This document shows positions 1 through 6,512 of a DNA stretch of 7,022 nucleotides, one piece after another (position 1 is the first letter of the stretch; the number at the start of each line of letters is the position of its first letter). This stretch comes from Clostridia bacterium (GTDB lineage Bacteria; Bacillota_A; Clostridia; Peptostreptococcales; Anaerovoracaceae). Under the pieces are notes generated by a model that worked only from the letters and a program-made list of their open reading frames with translations, searched no databases and was not told where the DNA came from. Both the position numbers and the translations under genes were made by a program. The stretch spans positions 1-7,022 of the forward strand of contig JAKSSI010000070.1 of NCBI GenBank assembly GCA_024403175.1, written 5' to 3'.

Positions 1-1005
1 GGTGTGATCGATCTGAGTGCAGTAGGTATGACAGAAGATGTAATCCGTGAGATTTCCAATATTTATATCGTTGCCTGTGGTTCTGCATGGCATGTTGGTA
101 TGGTAGCTCAGTATGTATTCGAGGATCTGGCAAAGATTCCGGTAAGAGTAGAGCTGGCATCTGAATTCCGTTACAGAAAACCATTGTTAGACAAGAATGG
201 ACTTGTTGTGGTTATTTCTCAGTCCGGAGAGACCGCAGACAGTCTTGCAGCTCTGCGCGAAGCAAAACAACGAGGGATCCGTACGCTGGCTATCGTAAAT
301 GTAGTAGGAAGCTCCATTGCAAGACTTGTAGATTATCCTATCTATACATGGGCTGGTCCGGAAATTGCCGTAGCTACAACAGAGGGTTATATAACTCAGG
401 TTGTAATTTTCGATATGCTTGCAGTATGGCTTGCTAAGAAGCTTGGCACTATTGACGAAGCAGAATCAAAGCGTCTTACATTAGAAATTCTTTCTATTCC
501 AGAACGAGCTCAGAGAACAATTCACCTTAACTCTAGAGTTGAATCACTTGCAGATACATATCACGATATGGGTTCTGTATTCTTCATTGGAAGAAACTTA
601 GACTATGCAGTAGGTCTTGAAGCATCTCTTAAGCTTAAGGAAATTTCCTACATTCATTCTGAAGCATATGCTGCAGGCGAACTTAAGCACGGCACAATTG
701 CTCTTATCGATGAGGGGCAGCTTGTGCTTGCGCTCTGCTGCCATGAAGCACTCTTTGATAAGACTGTTTCCAACATTCAGCAGGTAAAGGCAAGAGGTGC
801 AGAAGTTCTTGCAGTATCCTTAGAAGGAAACAAGCAGATCTTTAAGGAAGCAGACGAAGTACTTACAGTTCCAAATACCGACCCAATCCTTATGCCTGTA
901 ATCGAAGTTATTCCACTCCAGCTCTTTGCTTACTATGTAGCTAAGAAGAATGGCTGCGACATCGATAAGCCAAAGAATCTTGCTAAATCTGTAACAGTTG
1001 AGTAA
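1..1005 (+). CDS. glmS: Glucosamine-6-phosphate synthase (isomerizing), C-terminal part, 5' truncated by window edge
   Basis: GlmS makes glucosamine-6-P from fructose-6-P and glutamine, the first committed step to UDP-GlcNAc, peptidoglycan and other amino sugars; it is cytosolic. The frame is open from base 1, and 334 residues of a protein usually near 600 are present. The N-terminal glutaminase domain lies outside the window. Both SIS sugar-binding domains are visible. The first has ACGSAWHVG near base 70 and the phosphate-binding ISQSGET near 220. The second has KLKEISYIHSEAYAAGELKHG at about 631-693, which carries the equivalents of E. coli Lys485, Glu488 and His504. The chain ends in the family signature NLAKSVTVE, whose Lys (985-987) matches catalytic Lys603. 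One oddity is TTEGYITQ near base 376, where most relatives have (S/T)TKA(F/Y); another is that codon use changes along the gene. No clear terminator follows. The family call is near certain; the sequence cannot show whether a glmS ribozyme controls the gene. Confidence 0.97.
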   Translation, partial: GVIDLSAVGMTEDVIREISNIYIVACGSAWHVGMVAQYVFEDLAKIPVRVELASEFRYRKPLLDKNGLVVVISQSGETADSLAALREAKQRGIRTLAIVNVVGSSIARLVDYPIYTWAGPEIAVATTEGYITQVVIFDMLAVWLAKKLGTIDEAESKRLTLEILSIPERAQRTIHLNSRVESLADTYHDMGSVFFIGRNLDYAVGLEASLKLKEISYIHSEAYAAGELKHGTIALIDEGQLVLALCCHEALFDKTVSNIQQVKARGAEVLAVSLEGNKQIFKEADEVLTVPNTDPILMPVIEVIPLQLFAYYVAKKNGCDIDKPKNLAKSVTVE

Positions 1006-1026
1006 AAAGTTAACAATCTTATAGCC

Positions 1027-1055
1027 TTGTTTTGTAATATTTAAGGGGTTATAAT
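1027..1055 (+). promoter_or_regulatory. Probable sigma-A promoter of the radical SAM gene
   Basis: A perfect TATAAT (1050-1055) lies 17 bases after TTGTTT (1027-1032), a weak -35 matching the consensus at the first three positions. Transcription would begin near 1062, giving a leader of about 50 bases before the ATG at 1115. This favours independent transcription of the radical SAM gene, although readthrough from glmS is also possible because no terminator stem is visible between them. Confidence 0.55.
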
Positions 1056-1103
1056 CAGTTGAACGCTAACTATTAGTGGTCAAATATGTATCGAAAGGTA
1101 TTA

Positions 1104-1111
1104 AGAGAGGA
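1104..1111 (+). promoter_or_regulatory. Ribosome binding site that decides the radical SAM start
   Basis: AGAGAGGA lies about four bases before the ATG at 1115. The in-frame upstream GTG at 1076 has no Shine-Dalgarno sequence at a workable distance: the nearest G-rich run, AAGGGG at 1043-1048, is some 27 bases away and overlaps the promoter. It would also sit only about 14 bases from the predicted transcript start. ATG 1115 is therefore preferred. Confidence 0.6.
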
Positions 1112-1114
1112 TTA

Positions 1115-2023
1115 ATGGATTCACAAGTACTTTACAAAACACGCGAAGGCGGAGCTACTGTTACAGTATTCGTTCCATACGACTGTAAGAATAACTGTCC
1201 ATTCTGCATCAATAAGCAGGAATATAAGGACATGGAAGGCTTCTCTAAGGAGAAGATCTTAGAAAGTATTAAGCTTATGGGTTCTATTACTCCTAAGTGT
1301 GATTTTGTATTCACCGGCGGAGAACCTATGGCTAATCTTGAAGTGCTTTCTGAATTTTTAGATGCTATAGAGCCAACTCATAGAGTGTTTATCAACACAA
1401 CTCTGCCAGTATCTAAAACACAGACAGAAGAAGATGTAATTGCCTTTGCTACAAAGCACAAGGACAAGATTACCTGCATTAATATTTCAAGACATATGCA
1501 GCACTTCACTGTTGAGTCTAACGACAGTTTGCTTGAAAAGCTTCCTGTACCATTTAGAATCAACTGTGTGCTCTTTAAAGACTACGATAGAGACGGACTA
1601 GTTCCATTCATGGAACGTTTCATGAAGATTCCTGGAGCAAATATTCAGTACAGATTTGACTATACTGCAACAACTCCTGACAATCTTTACGAAAAGGATA
1701 CAGATAAGATTATTCAAGATCTTATGTCCGTTGCAGAATACAAAGGCCTTGATGGCTGCAGAATGCGCTGCGGTTTCCATTTCGACTATAAGGGCCTTGA
1801 AACTGTTTACCATAAGACACTTCCTTACTCAACTATCGTTGAAAAGGATGAAGAAGATGGGAAAACATACCATATCCTTTATGATATTCTCATCAAGCAG
1901 AATGGCGAAATCCACTCTGACTGGAGGGCTGAGGTTGTCGATGATGTAAGACTTGATATTGAGGCTTACAGAAATGTAAAATTTGAGCCAAATGACAATA
2001 AATGGATAGAAAAATATGAATAA
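1115..2023 (+). CDS. Radical SAM superfamily protein of unknown function
   Basis: This is a cytosolic iron-sulfur enzyme expected to cleave S-adenosylmethionine to a 5'-deoxyadenosyl radical; its substrate is unknown. With the ATG at 1115 it has 302 residues. The cluster motif CKNNCPFC (CX3CX2C) is at residues 24-31, followed by an FTGGEP segment (GGEP at 68-71) that typically contacts SAM. The rest fits one partial TIM-barrel domain. The C-terminal part has CRMRCGFHF, a second CX3C pair at residues 215 and 219, and a Gly-Glu-Ile-His-Ser-Asp-Trp stretch, but not the cysteine spacing of a SPASM or twitch domain. No signal peptide, membrane segment or RiPP precursor gene is seen nearby. An alternative GTG start at 1076 would add 13 residues. 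The gene has its own promoter, and the next strong terminator is the pyr attenuator. The superfamily is secure; I do not recognise the subfamily. Confidence 0.9.
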   Translation: MDSQVLYKTREGGATVTVFVPYDCKNNCPFCINKQEYKDMEGFSKEKILESIKLMGSITPKCDFVFTGGEPMANLEVLSEFLDAIEPTHRVFINTTLPVSKTQTEEDVIAFATKHKDKITCINISRHMQHFTVESNDSLLEKLPVPFRINCVLFKDYDRDGLVPFMERFMKIPGANIQYRFDYTATTPDNLYEKDTDKIIQDLMSVAEYKGLDGCRMRCGFHFDYKGLETVYHKTLPYSTIVEKDEEDGKTYHILYDILIKQNGEIHSDWRAEVVDDVRLDIEAYRNVKFEPNDNKWIEKYE

Positions 2024-2039
2024 TAAGCGCACAATTGGG

Positions 2040-2068
2040 TTGAGAAAAAACACGAATTGTGGTATTAT
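2040..2068 (+). promoter_or_regulatory. Promoter of the pyrC-carB-pyrK operon
   Basis: TTGAGA (2040-2045) and TATTAT (2063-2068) each match the sigma-A consensus in five of six positions and are 17 bases apart. Transcription should begin near 2074-2077, just before the first leader hairpin starts at 2080. This spacing is what an attenuated operon needs. A 7-bp inverted repeat (2030-2036 and 2055-2061) flanks the -35 box. Confidence 0.75.
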
Positions 2069-2079
2069 ATTTGTCGGTA

Positions 2080-2114
2080 AATCTTTAAGTTGATACAGAG
2101 ATATCAGCAAGGTT
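2080..2114 (+). promoter_or_regulatory. PyrR-binding anti-antiterminator hairpin
   Basis: Seen in the sequence: a 7-bp upper stem (2089-2095 with 2102-2108, one G-U) is capped by the hexaloop CAGAGA (2096-2101). Below it are a three-base bulge UAA on the 5' side (2086-2088) and a 6-bp lower stem (2080-2085 with 2109-2114, one G-U). Known for the family: PyrR with bound UMP recognises a hairpin with hexaloop CNGNGA and a 5'-side internal bulge in pyr leader RNA. The loop matches exactly; the upper stem uses A-U pairs where Bacillus has C-G next to the loop. Inferred: UMP-bound PyrR stabilises this hairpin, which traps the 5' arm of the antiterminator, so the terminator forms and the operon is switched off. 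Confidence 0.82.
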
Positions 2115-2177
2115 GAAAAGAACAAATATAAGGGGTGCAGTGCATCCATATTTTGCGTAACTTTCGGTCTTGCAGAT
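2103..2177 (+). promoter_or_regulatory. Antiterminator of the pyr leader
   Basis: Bases 2103-2118 can pair with 2162-2177 in 15 of 16 positions. The single mismatch is A2106/A2174, and three pairs are G-U. The 5' arm overlaps the PyrR hairpin (2103-2114) and the 3' arm overlaps the 5' half of the terminator (2165-2176), so the three folds exclude one another as attenuation requires. A smaller bulged hairpin (2124-2153) can form inside the antiterminator loop. Without UMP-bound PyrR this fold should let polymerase continue into pyrC. Confidence 0.75.
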
Positions 2178-2197
2178 TATCTGCAAGACCGTTTTTT
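2165..2197 (+). terminator. Intrinsic terminator acting as pyr attenuator
   Basis: A perfect 12-bp stem (2165-2176 with 2180-2191) with a three-base loop TTA is followed by six T residues (2192-2197). It ends about four bases before the pyrC ribosome site, so it can only make sense as a conditional terminator for the operon below. It also offers the first strong stop for transcripts reading through from the radical SAM gene. Confidence 0.93.
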
Positions 2198-2201
2198 GTT
2201 G

Positions 2202-2208
2202 AAAGGAG
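2202..2208 (+). promoter_or_regulatory. pyrC ribosome binding site
   Basis: AAAGGAG is a near-perfect Shine-Dalgarno sequence six bases before the ATG at 2215. It lies just outside the terminator stem. An in-frame TGA at 2200-2202 rules out any longer pyrC start. Confidence 0.88.
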
Positions 2209-2214
2209 CCTTTA

Positions 2215-3324
2215 ATGGCAACTATGCGTTTTCCTGGCTTTTGCGATGTGCATGTGCACTTTAGAGAACCAGGTTTCTCATACAAAGAGACAATAAAAAC
2301 AGGTAGTATGGCAGCAGCGGCTGGAGGATATACAGCGGTTTGCACAATGCCAAATCTAAATCCTGTTCCAGACAGCGTGGAGAACTTAAAACTCCAGCTA
2401 GACATAATAAATAAAGATGCTGCAATTGCAGTTTATCCATACGCTGCAATTACCGTAGGAGAGCTTGGTGAAAAACTTGCCGATATGGAAGGCATGGCAC
2501 CGCAGGCAATAGCTTTCTCCGACGACGGTAAAGGCGTTCAGTCAGAAGAGATGATGCTTTCTGCAATGCTAAAGGCAAAAGCTCTCGGAAAAGTGCTTGC
2601 AGCTCACTGCGAAGATAACAGCCTCAACAATAAAGGTGTTATGCACGACGGTGAATTTGCAAAAGCTCATGGCTACGTTGGCATTCCTGCAGCAAGTGAA
2701 TGGAAGCAAATCGAAAGAGATATTGCACTTGCAAAAGAAACGGGTTGCGCTTACCACGTATGCCACATCTCTTGCGAAGAAAGTGTAGAGCTTATAAGAA
2801 AGGCAAAGGCAGACGGTGTAAACATCACCTGCGAAACAGCTCCTCATTATCTCGTATTAGACGACAGCATGCTTAAAGAAGAGGGCAGATTCAAAATGGC
2901 TCCTCCTATAAGAAGTGCTATAGATAAGCAGGCGCTTTTAAAAGGTGTTATAGATGGCACTATCGATATGATAGCTACAGACCATGCACCTCACAGTGCT
3001 GAAGAAAAGAGCAAGGGATTTAACGGAAGTCCGTTCGGTATCACAGGCATAGAAACTGCATTCCCAGTGCTCTATACAAAGCTGGTTAAACCAGGCATCG
3101 TAAGCTTAGATAGAATAATCGAAATGCTTACAACAGCTCCAAGAAAAAGATTTGGAATTCCTTTGGGCGACGATTACTCCGTATGGGAATTAGATGAAGA
3201 ATATGTTTTAGATTCATCTAAGCTCCTCTCAATGGGTCATGCAACACCATTCGACGGAGAAAAATTATTTGGTCAATGTAAACTCACCGTATTTAACGGT
3301 AAAGAAGTTTTTAGGATAGGATAG
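2215..3324 (+). CDS. pyrC: Dihydroorotase (class I type), N-terminally short form
   Basis: This zinc enzyme reversibly cyclises N-carbamoyl-L-aspartate to dihydroorotate, the third step of UMP synthesis, in the cytosol. The 369 residues cover the amidohydrolase barrel. Metal ligands are DVHVHFREPG (His13, His15), the Asp pair in FSDDG (103-104), AAHCED (His131), CHIS (His184) and ATDHAPH (Asp256). Substrate-binding Arg17 and the PNLNP motif (about residues 45-49) are also present. The C-terminus ends normally, with a conserved GHATPFDGEKLFGQ-like segment. Class I enzymes are usually about 420-430 residues and carry roughly 45 residues before the HxH motif, forming part of the small beta domain. 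Here only 12 precede it, and an in-frame TGA at 2200-2202 prevents an upstream start. It is the first gene after the PyrR attenuator. Its stop overlaps the carB ribosome site. It uses ATA and AAA codons freely, unlike carB. All catalytic residues are intact, so it is probably active. Confidence 0.95.
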   Translation: MATMRFPGFCDVHVHFREPGFSYKETIKTGSMAAAAGGYTAVCTMPNLNPVPDSVENLKLQLDIINKDAAIAVYPYAAITVGELGEKLADMEGMAPQAIAFSDDGKGVQSEEMMLSAMLKAKALGKVLAAHCEDNSLNNKGVMHDGEFAKAHGYVGIPAASEWKQIERDIALAKETGCAYHVCHISCEESVELIRKAKADGVNITCETAPHYLVLDDSMLKEEGRFKMAPPIRSAIDKQALLKGVIDGTIDMIATDHAPHSAEEKSKGFNGSPFGITGIETAFPVLYTKLVKPGIVSLDRIIEMLTTAPRKRFGIPLGDDYSVWELDEEYVLDSSKLLSMGHATPFDGEKLFGQCKLTVFNGKEVFRIG

Positions 3325-3326
3325 GT
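3321..3326 (+). promoter_or_regulatory. carB ribosome site overlapping the pyrC stop
   Basis: ATAGGT spans the pyrC TAG stop (3322-3324) and lies eight bases before the carB ATG. It is the last of three tandem AGG(A)T-like units from 3313 on. The overlap suggests that ribosomes ending pyrC help start carB. Confidence 0.55.
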
Positions 3327-3334
3327 AAAACAAA

Positions 3335-6300
3335 ATGGCAAAGAGAACAGACATTAAAAAGGTCCTCATCATCGGATCTGGTCCAATCGTTATCGGACAG
3401 GCAGCAGAATTTGACTATGCAGGCACACAGGCTTGCCTTGCACTCAAGGAAGAAGGATACGAAGTAATTCTTTGTAACTCCAACCCTGCAACAATCATGA
3501 CAGATACAACTATTGCAGATAAGGTGTACATGGAGCCTCTTACTCTTGAATACATCGCAAAGATCCTTCGTTATGAAAGACCTGATGCAATCGTTCCTGG
3601 TATCGGCGGACAGACAGGTCTTAACCTCGCAATGCAGCTCGATAAGAAGGGTATTCTTAAGGAATGCGGCGTAAAGCTTCTTGGTACTCCTGCAGACAGT
3701 ATTGAACGTGCAGAAGACAGAGAACTCTTTAAGGAAATGTGCCAGTCCATCGGCGAACCTGTAATTCCATCTGAAATTACTTACTCCATCGAAGAAGCAA
3801 AGGAAGCTGCTCTTAGAATCGGCTATCCAGTAGTTCTTCGTCCAGCATTCACACTCGGTGGTACAGGCGGCGGCTTTGCCTACAACGAAGAAGAACTTGT
3901 TGAAATCGGTCTTAACGCATTTAAGCTTTCTCCAGTTCACCAGGTTCTTATTGAAAAGAGTGTTAGAGGCTACAAGGAAATCGAATTTGAAGTAATGAGA
4001 GACTCCGCAGACCACGCAATCACAATTTGCGGTATGGAAAATGTAGACCCAGTTGGTGTTCACACAGGCGACTCCATCGTAGTAGCTCCAATCCTCTCCT
4101 TAAACGATCACGATCTTAAGATGCTCAACGATTCCGCTATTAAGATCATTAGAGAACTCAAGATTGAAGGTGGTTGCAACGTACAGTTTGCATTAAACCC
4201 AACTTCTTCCGAATACTTCCTCATCGAAGTAAACCCAAGAGTATCCCGTTCTTCTGCTCTTGCTTCTAAGGCAAGTGGTTATCCAATCGCAAGAGTTACA
4301 GCAAAGATTGCTATGGGTATGCTCCTTGAAGATATTCCAGTTGCAGGCGGCACAGCAGCAATCGAACCAAGCCTTGATTACATCGTAGCTAAGTTCCCAC
4401 GTTTCCCATTCGACAAGTTCCCAATGGCTCCAAACACACTTAGCACACAGATGAAAGCTACAGGCGAAGTAATGGGCATCGGTGCTACACTTTCCGAATG
4501 CTTCCTCAAGTCTGTAAGATCTCTTGAAACAGGTGTTTGCCACTTCCATCATTCAAAGTTTGATGGTTGCACAAGCGAACAGCTCCTCGACTATATCAAG
4601 GATACAAAGGACGATAGCGTATACGCTATCTTCGAACTTTTAAGACGTGGCGTTTCTATCGAAGAACTCCACAAGGTAACAATGATTACAGAGCTCTTCC
4701 TCGAATGCTTCAAGAGCATCGTAGATATGGAAGTTAAGCTTGCTTCAAATAGAAACAACATTGAAGTACTTAAGGAAGCTAAGATTATGGGCTTCGCTGA
4801 TAAGTACATTGCAAAGCTTTGGAACTGCGACGAAGTAGAAATCTACAAGACAAGAAAGCAGCAGGGCATTGTTCCAATCTTTAGAATGGTAGATACTCTC
4901 CACACAGGAAAGTACATCGCATACCTCTATTCCTCCTACACAGGAAAGAACGAATCCAGACTTGGCGATAAGAAGAAGATTGTAGTACTCGGTGCTGGTC
5001 CTATCAGAATCGGTCAGGGTGTAGAATTCGACTACTCCACAGTTCATGCAGTTCAGACAATTGCAAGAGCTGGCTATGAATCAATCATCATTAACAACAA
5101 CCCCGAAACAGGATCCACAGACTATACAACAGCTGATAAACTCTACTTCGAACCACTCACACCAGAAGATGTTATGGCTATTCTCGATTTCGAAAATCCA
5201 GAAGGCGTTATCGCTTCCCTTGGTGGACAGACAGCAATTAACCTTGCACAGCCACTCGTAGATAGAGGAGTAAAGATTATCGGAACAGACTGCGATGCTA
5301 TCGAAAGAGCTGAAAACAGAGACAGCTTCGAAAAGGTTCTTGTTTCCCTTAACATTCCACAGCCAAAGGGTAGAGCTGTAACAAAGATTGAAGACGGTAT
5401 TCAGGCTGCAGAAGAAATTGGATATCCAGTTCTTGTTCGTCCTTCCTTCGTACTCGGCGGAAGAGCAATGCAGATTGTTGCAAATCAGGAACAGCTTGTT
5501 CACTACCTCAAGACTGCAGTAGAAATCGACGAAGACAAGCCAGTACTCGTAGACAAGTACATCTTCGGTAAGGAAGTTGAAGTTGATGCTATCTGCGACG
5601 GACAGGATGTATTCGTACCTGGTATCATGGAACTCGTAGAACGTACAGGCGTTCACTCCGGCGACTCCATCAGCGTATATCCATCATTCTCCATTTCCGA
5701 TAAGGTAAAGGGAATCATTCTCCAGTACGCAAAGAAGCTTGGTCTTGGAATCGGAATCAAGGGTCTTTACAACATTCAGTTCATCGTTGACCCACAGGAA
5801 AACGTATACATCATCGAAGTAAACCCAAGATCTTCAAGAACAGTTCCATTCCTCTCCAAGTCTACAGGTTATTCTCTTGCAGATATCGCAACAGAAGTAA
5901 TCCTTGGAAAGTCCTTAAAGGAACAGGGCATCTTCAAGCTCTATCCAGAAGAAAAGAATAGATTCTATGTAAAGGTTCCAGTATTCTCCTTCAACAAGAT
6001 TAAGGGACTTGATGCATATCTCTCACCTGAAATGAAGTCTACAGGCGAAGCTATCGGTTATGACAACAAGCTCAACCGTGCTCTCTTTAAGGCTCTTCAG
6101 GCTGCTAACCTTACACTTAAGAACTACGGAACAGTATTCGTAACAATTGCTGATGCAGACAAGGCTGAAGCTCTTCCACTCATCAGAAGATTCTATCAGC
6201 TTGGTTTCAATATTCAGGCAACAGAAGGAACAGGTAAGTTCCTTAAGGAAAACGGAATCCGTACAAAGATTCTTAAGAAGATTAGCGAAGATGCTAACGA

Positions 6301-6508
6301 AATTCCAGATGCAATTCGTCAGGGTCACCTTGCTTACATCATTAGCACAAGAGATATTCAGGAAGTAAGCCAGGCAACAGACGGTGCTAAGATTCGTCAG
6401 CTCGCAACAGAAAACAACATCACAATGTTTACTGCTCTTGATACAGTTAGAGTTCTTCTCGACGTACTTGAAGAATCTACACTGACAATTTCAACAATTG
6501 ACGCATAA
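3335..6508 (+). CDS. carB: Carbamoyl phosphate synthase large subunit
   Basis: CarB uses two ATP, bicarbonate and ammonia to make carbamoyl phosphate for pyrimidine and arginine synthesis; the ammonia normally comes from glutamine through a tunnel from the small subunit CarA. The 1057 residues (E. coli 1073) show the full layout. The first ATP-grasp half begins with GSGPIVIGQAAEFDY, has Arg169 in VLRPAF and Glu298, Asn300 and Arg302 in EVNPR. An oligomerisation region follows at about 400-545 and is about 13 residues shorter than in E. coli. The second half starts at GAGPIRIGQG near 553, with Arg702 and Glu828, Asn830 and Arg832. An MGS-type allosteric domain fills about 930-1057 and retains ATEGTG. 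Only ten bases separate it from pyrC and four from pyrK. No carA lies next to it. Lys is almost always AAG and I find no ATA codon, unlike pyrC. No frameshift or missing catalytic residue was found. Confidence 0.98.
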   Translation: MAKRTDIKKVLIIGSGPIVIGQAAEFDYAGTQACLALKEEGYEVILCNSNPATIMTDTTIADKVYMEPLTLEYIAKILRYERPDAIVPGIGGQTGLNLAMQLDKKGILKECGVKLLGTPADSIERAEDRELFKEMCQSIGEPVIPSEITYSIEEAKEAALRIGYPVVLRPAFTLGGTGGGFAYNEEELVEIGLNAFKLSPVHQVLIEKSVRGYKEIEFEVMRDSADHAITICGMENVDPVGVHTGDSIVVAPILSLNDHDLKMLNDSAIKIIRELKIEGGCNVQFALNPTSSEYFLIEVNPRVSRSSALASKASGYPIARVTAKIAMGMLLEDIPVAGGTAAIEPSLDYIVAKFPRFPFDKFPMAPNTLSTQMKATGEVMGIGATLSECFLKSVRSLETGVCHFHHSKFDGCTSEQLLDYIKDTKDDSVYAIFELLRRGVSIEELHKVTMITELFLECFKSIVDMEVKLASNRNNIEVLKEAKIMGFADKYIAKLWNCDEVEIYKTRKQQGIVPIFRMVDTLHTGKYIAYLYSSYTGKNESRLGDKKKIVVLGAGPIRIGQGVEFDYSTVHAVQTIARAGYESIIINNNPETGSTDYTTADKLYFEPLTPEDVMAILDFENPEGVIASLGGQTAINLAQPLVDRGVKIIGTDCDAIERAENRDSFEKVLVSLNIPQPKGRAVTKIEDGIQAAEEIGYPVLVRPSFVLGGRAMQIVANQEQLVHYLKTAVEIDEDKPVLVDKYIFGKEVEVDAICDGQDVFVPGIMELVERTGVHSGDSISVYPSFSISDKVKGIILQYAKKLGLGIGIKGLYNIQFIVDPQENVYIIEVNPRSSRTVPFLSKSTGYSLADIATEVILGKSLKEQGIFKLYPEEKNRFYVKVPVFSFNKIKGLDAYLSPEMKSTGEAIGYDNKLNRALFKALQAANLTLKNYGTVFVTIADADKAEALPLIRRFYQLGFNIQATEGTGKFLKENGIRTKILKKISEDANEIPDAIRQGHLAYIISTRDIQEVSQATDGAKIRQLATENNITMFTALDTVRVLLDVLEESTLTISTIDA

Positions 6509-6512
6509 GATT

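Noticed and set aside
1006..1026. Terminator for glmS
   Set aside because: GTTAAC at 1010-1015 is only a 6-base palindrome, and no GC stem followed by a T tract is present before the next promoter.
1057..1071. AGTT/AACT short hairpin in the radical SAM leader
   Set aside because: A four-base arm with a seven-base loop is too weak to claim as a regulatory structure.
1076..1114. GTG at 1076 as the radical SAM start
   Set aside because: It has no ribosome site at a usable distance and lies too close to the predicted transcript start; ATG 1115 has AGAGAGGA just upstream. It remains a possible alternative.
2133..2147. CAGUG loop resembling an iron-responsive element
   Set aside because: The bulged C at the required position below the loop is missing; a three-purine bulge is there instead, and the genes below are not iron-related. 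Chance resemblance.
2135..2215. Reading frame from GTG 2135 to TAA 2213-2215 overlapping the pyrC ATG
   Set aside because: The only ribosome-like sequence (AAGGGG) overlaps its start codon, and the frame merely reads through the terminator arms; coding is unlikely.
3311..4063. Long open frame of about 250 codons on the minus strand across the start of carB, with similar ones at 4193-4552 and 5081-5656
   Set aside because: These are opposite the strongly biased carB codons, which leave few stops on the other strand. The translations are rich in Cys, Phe and Ser, show no domain, and the plus frame is an unambiguous conserved enzyme.
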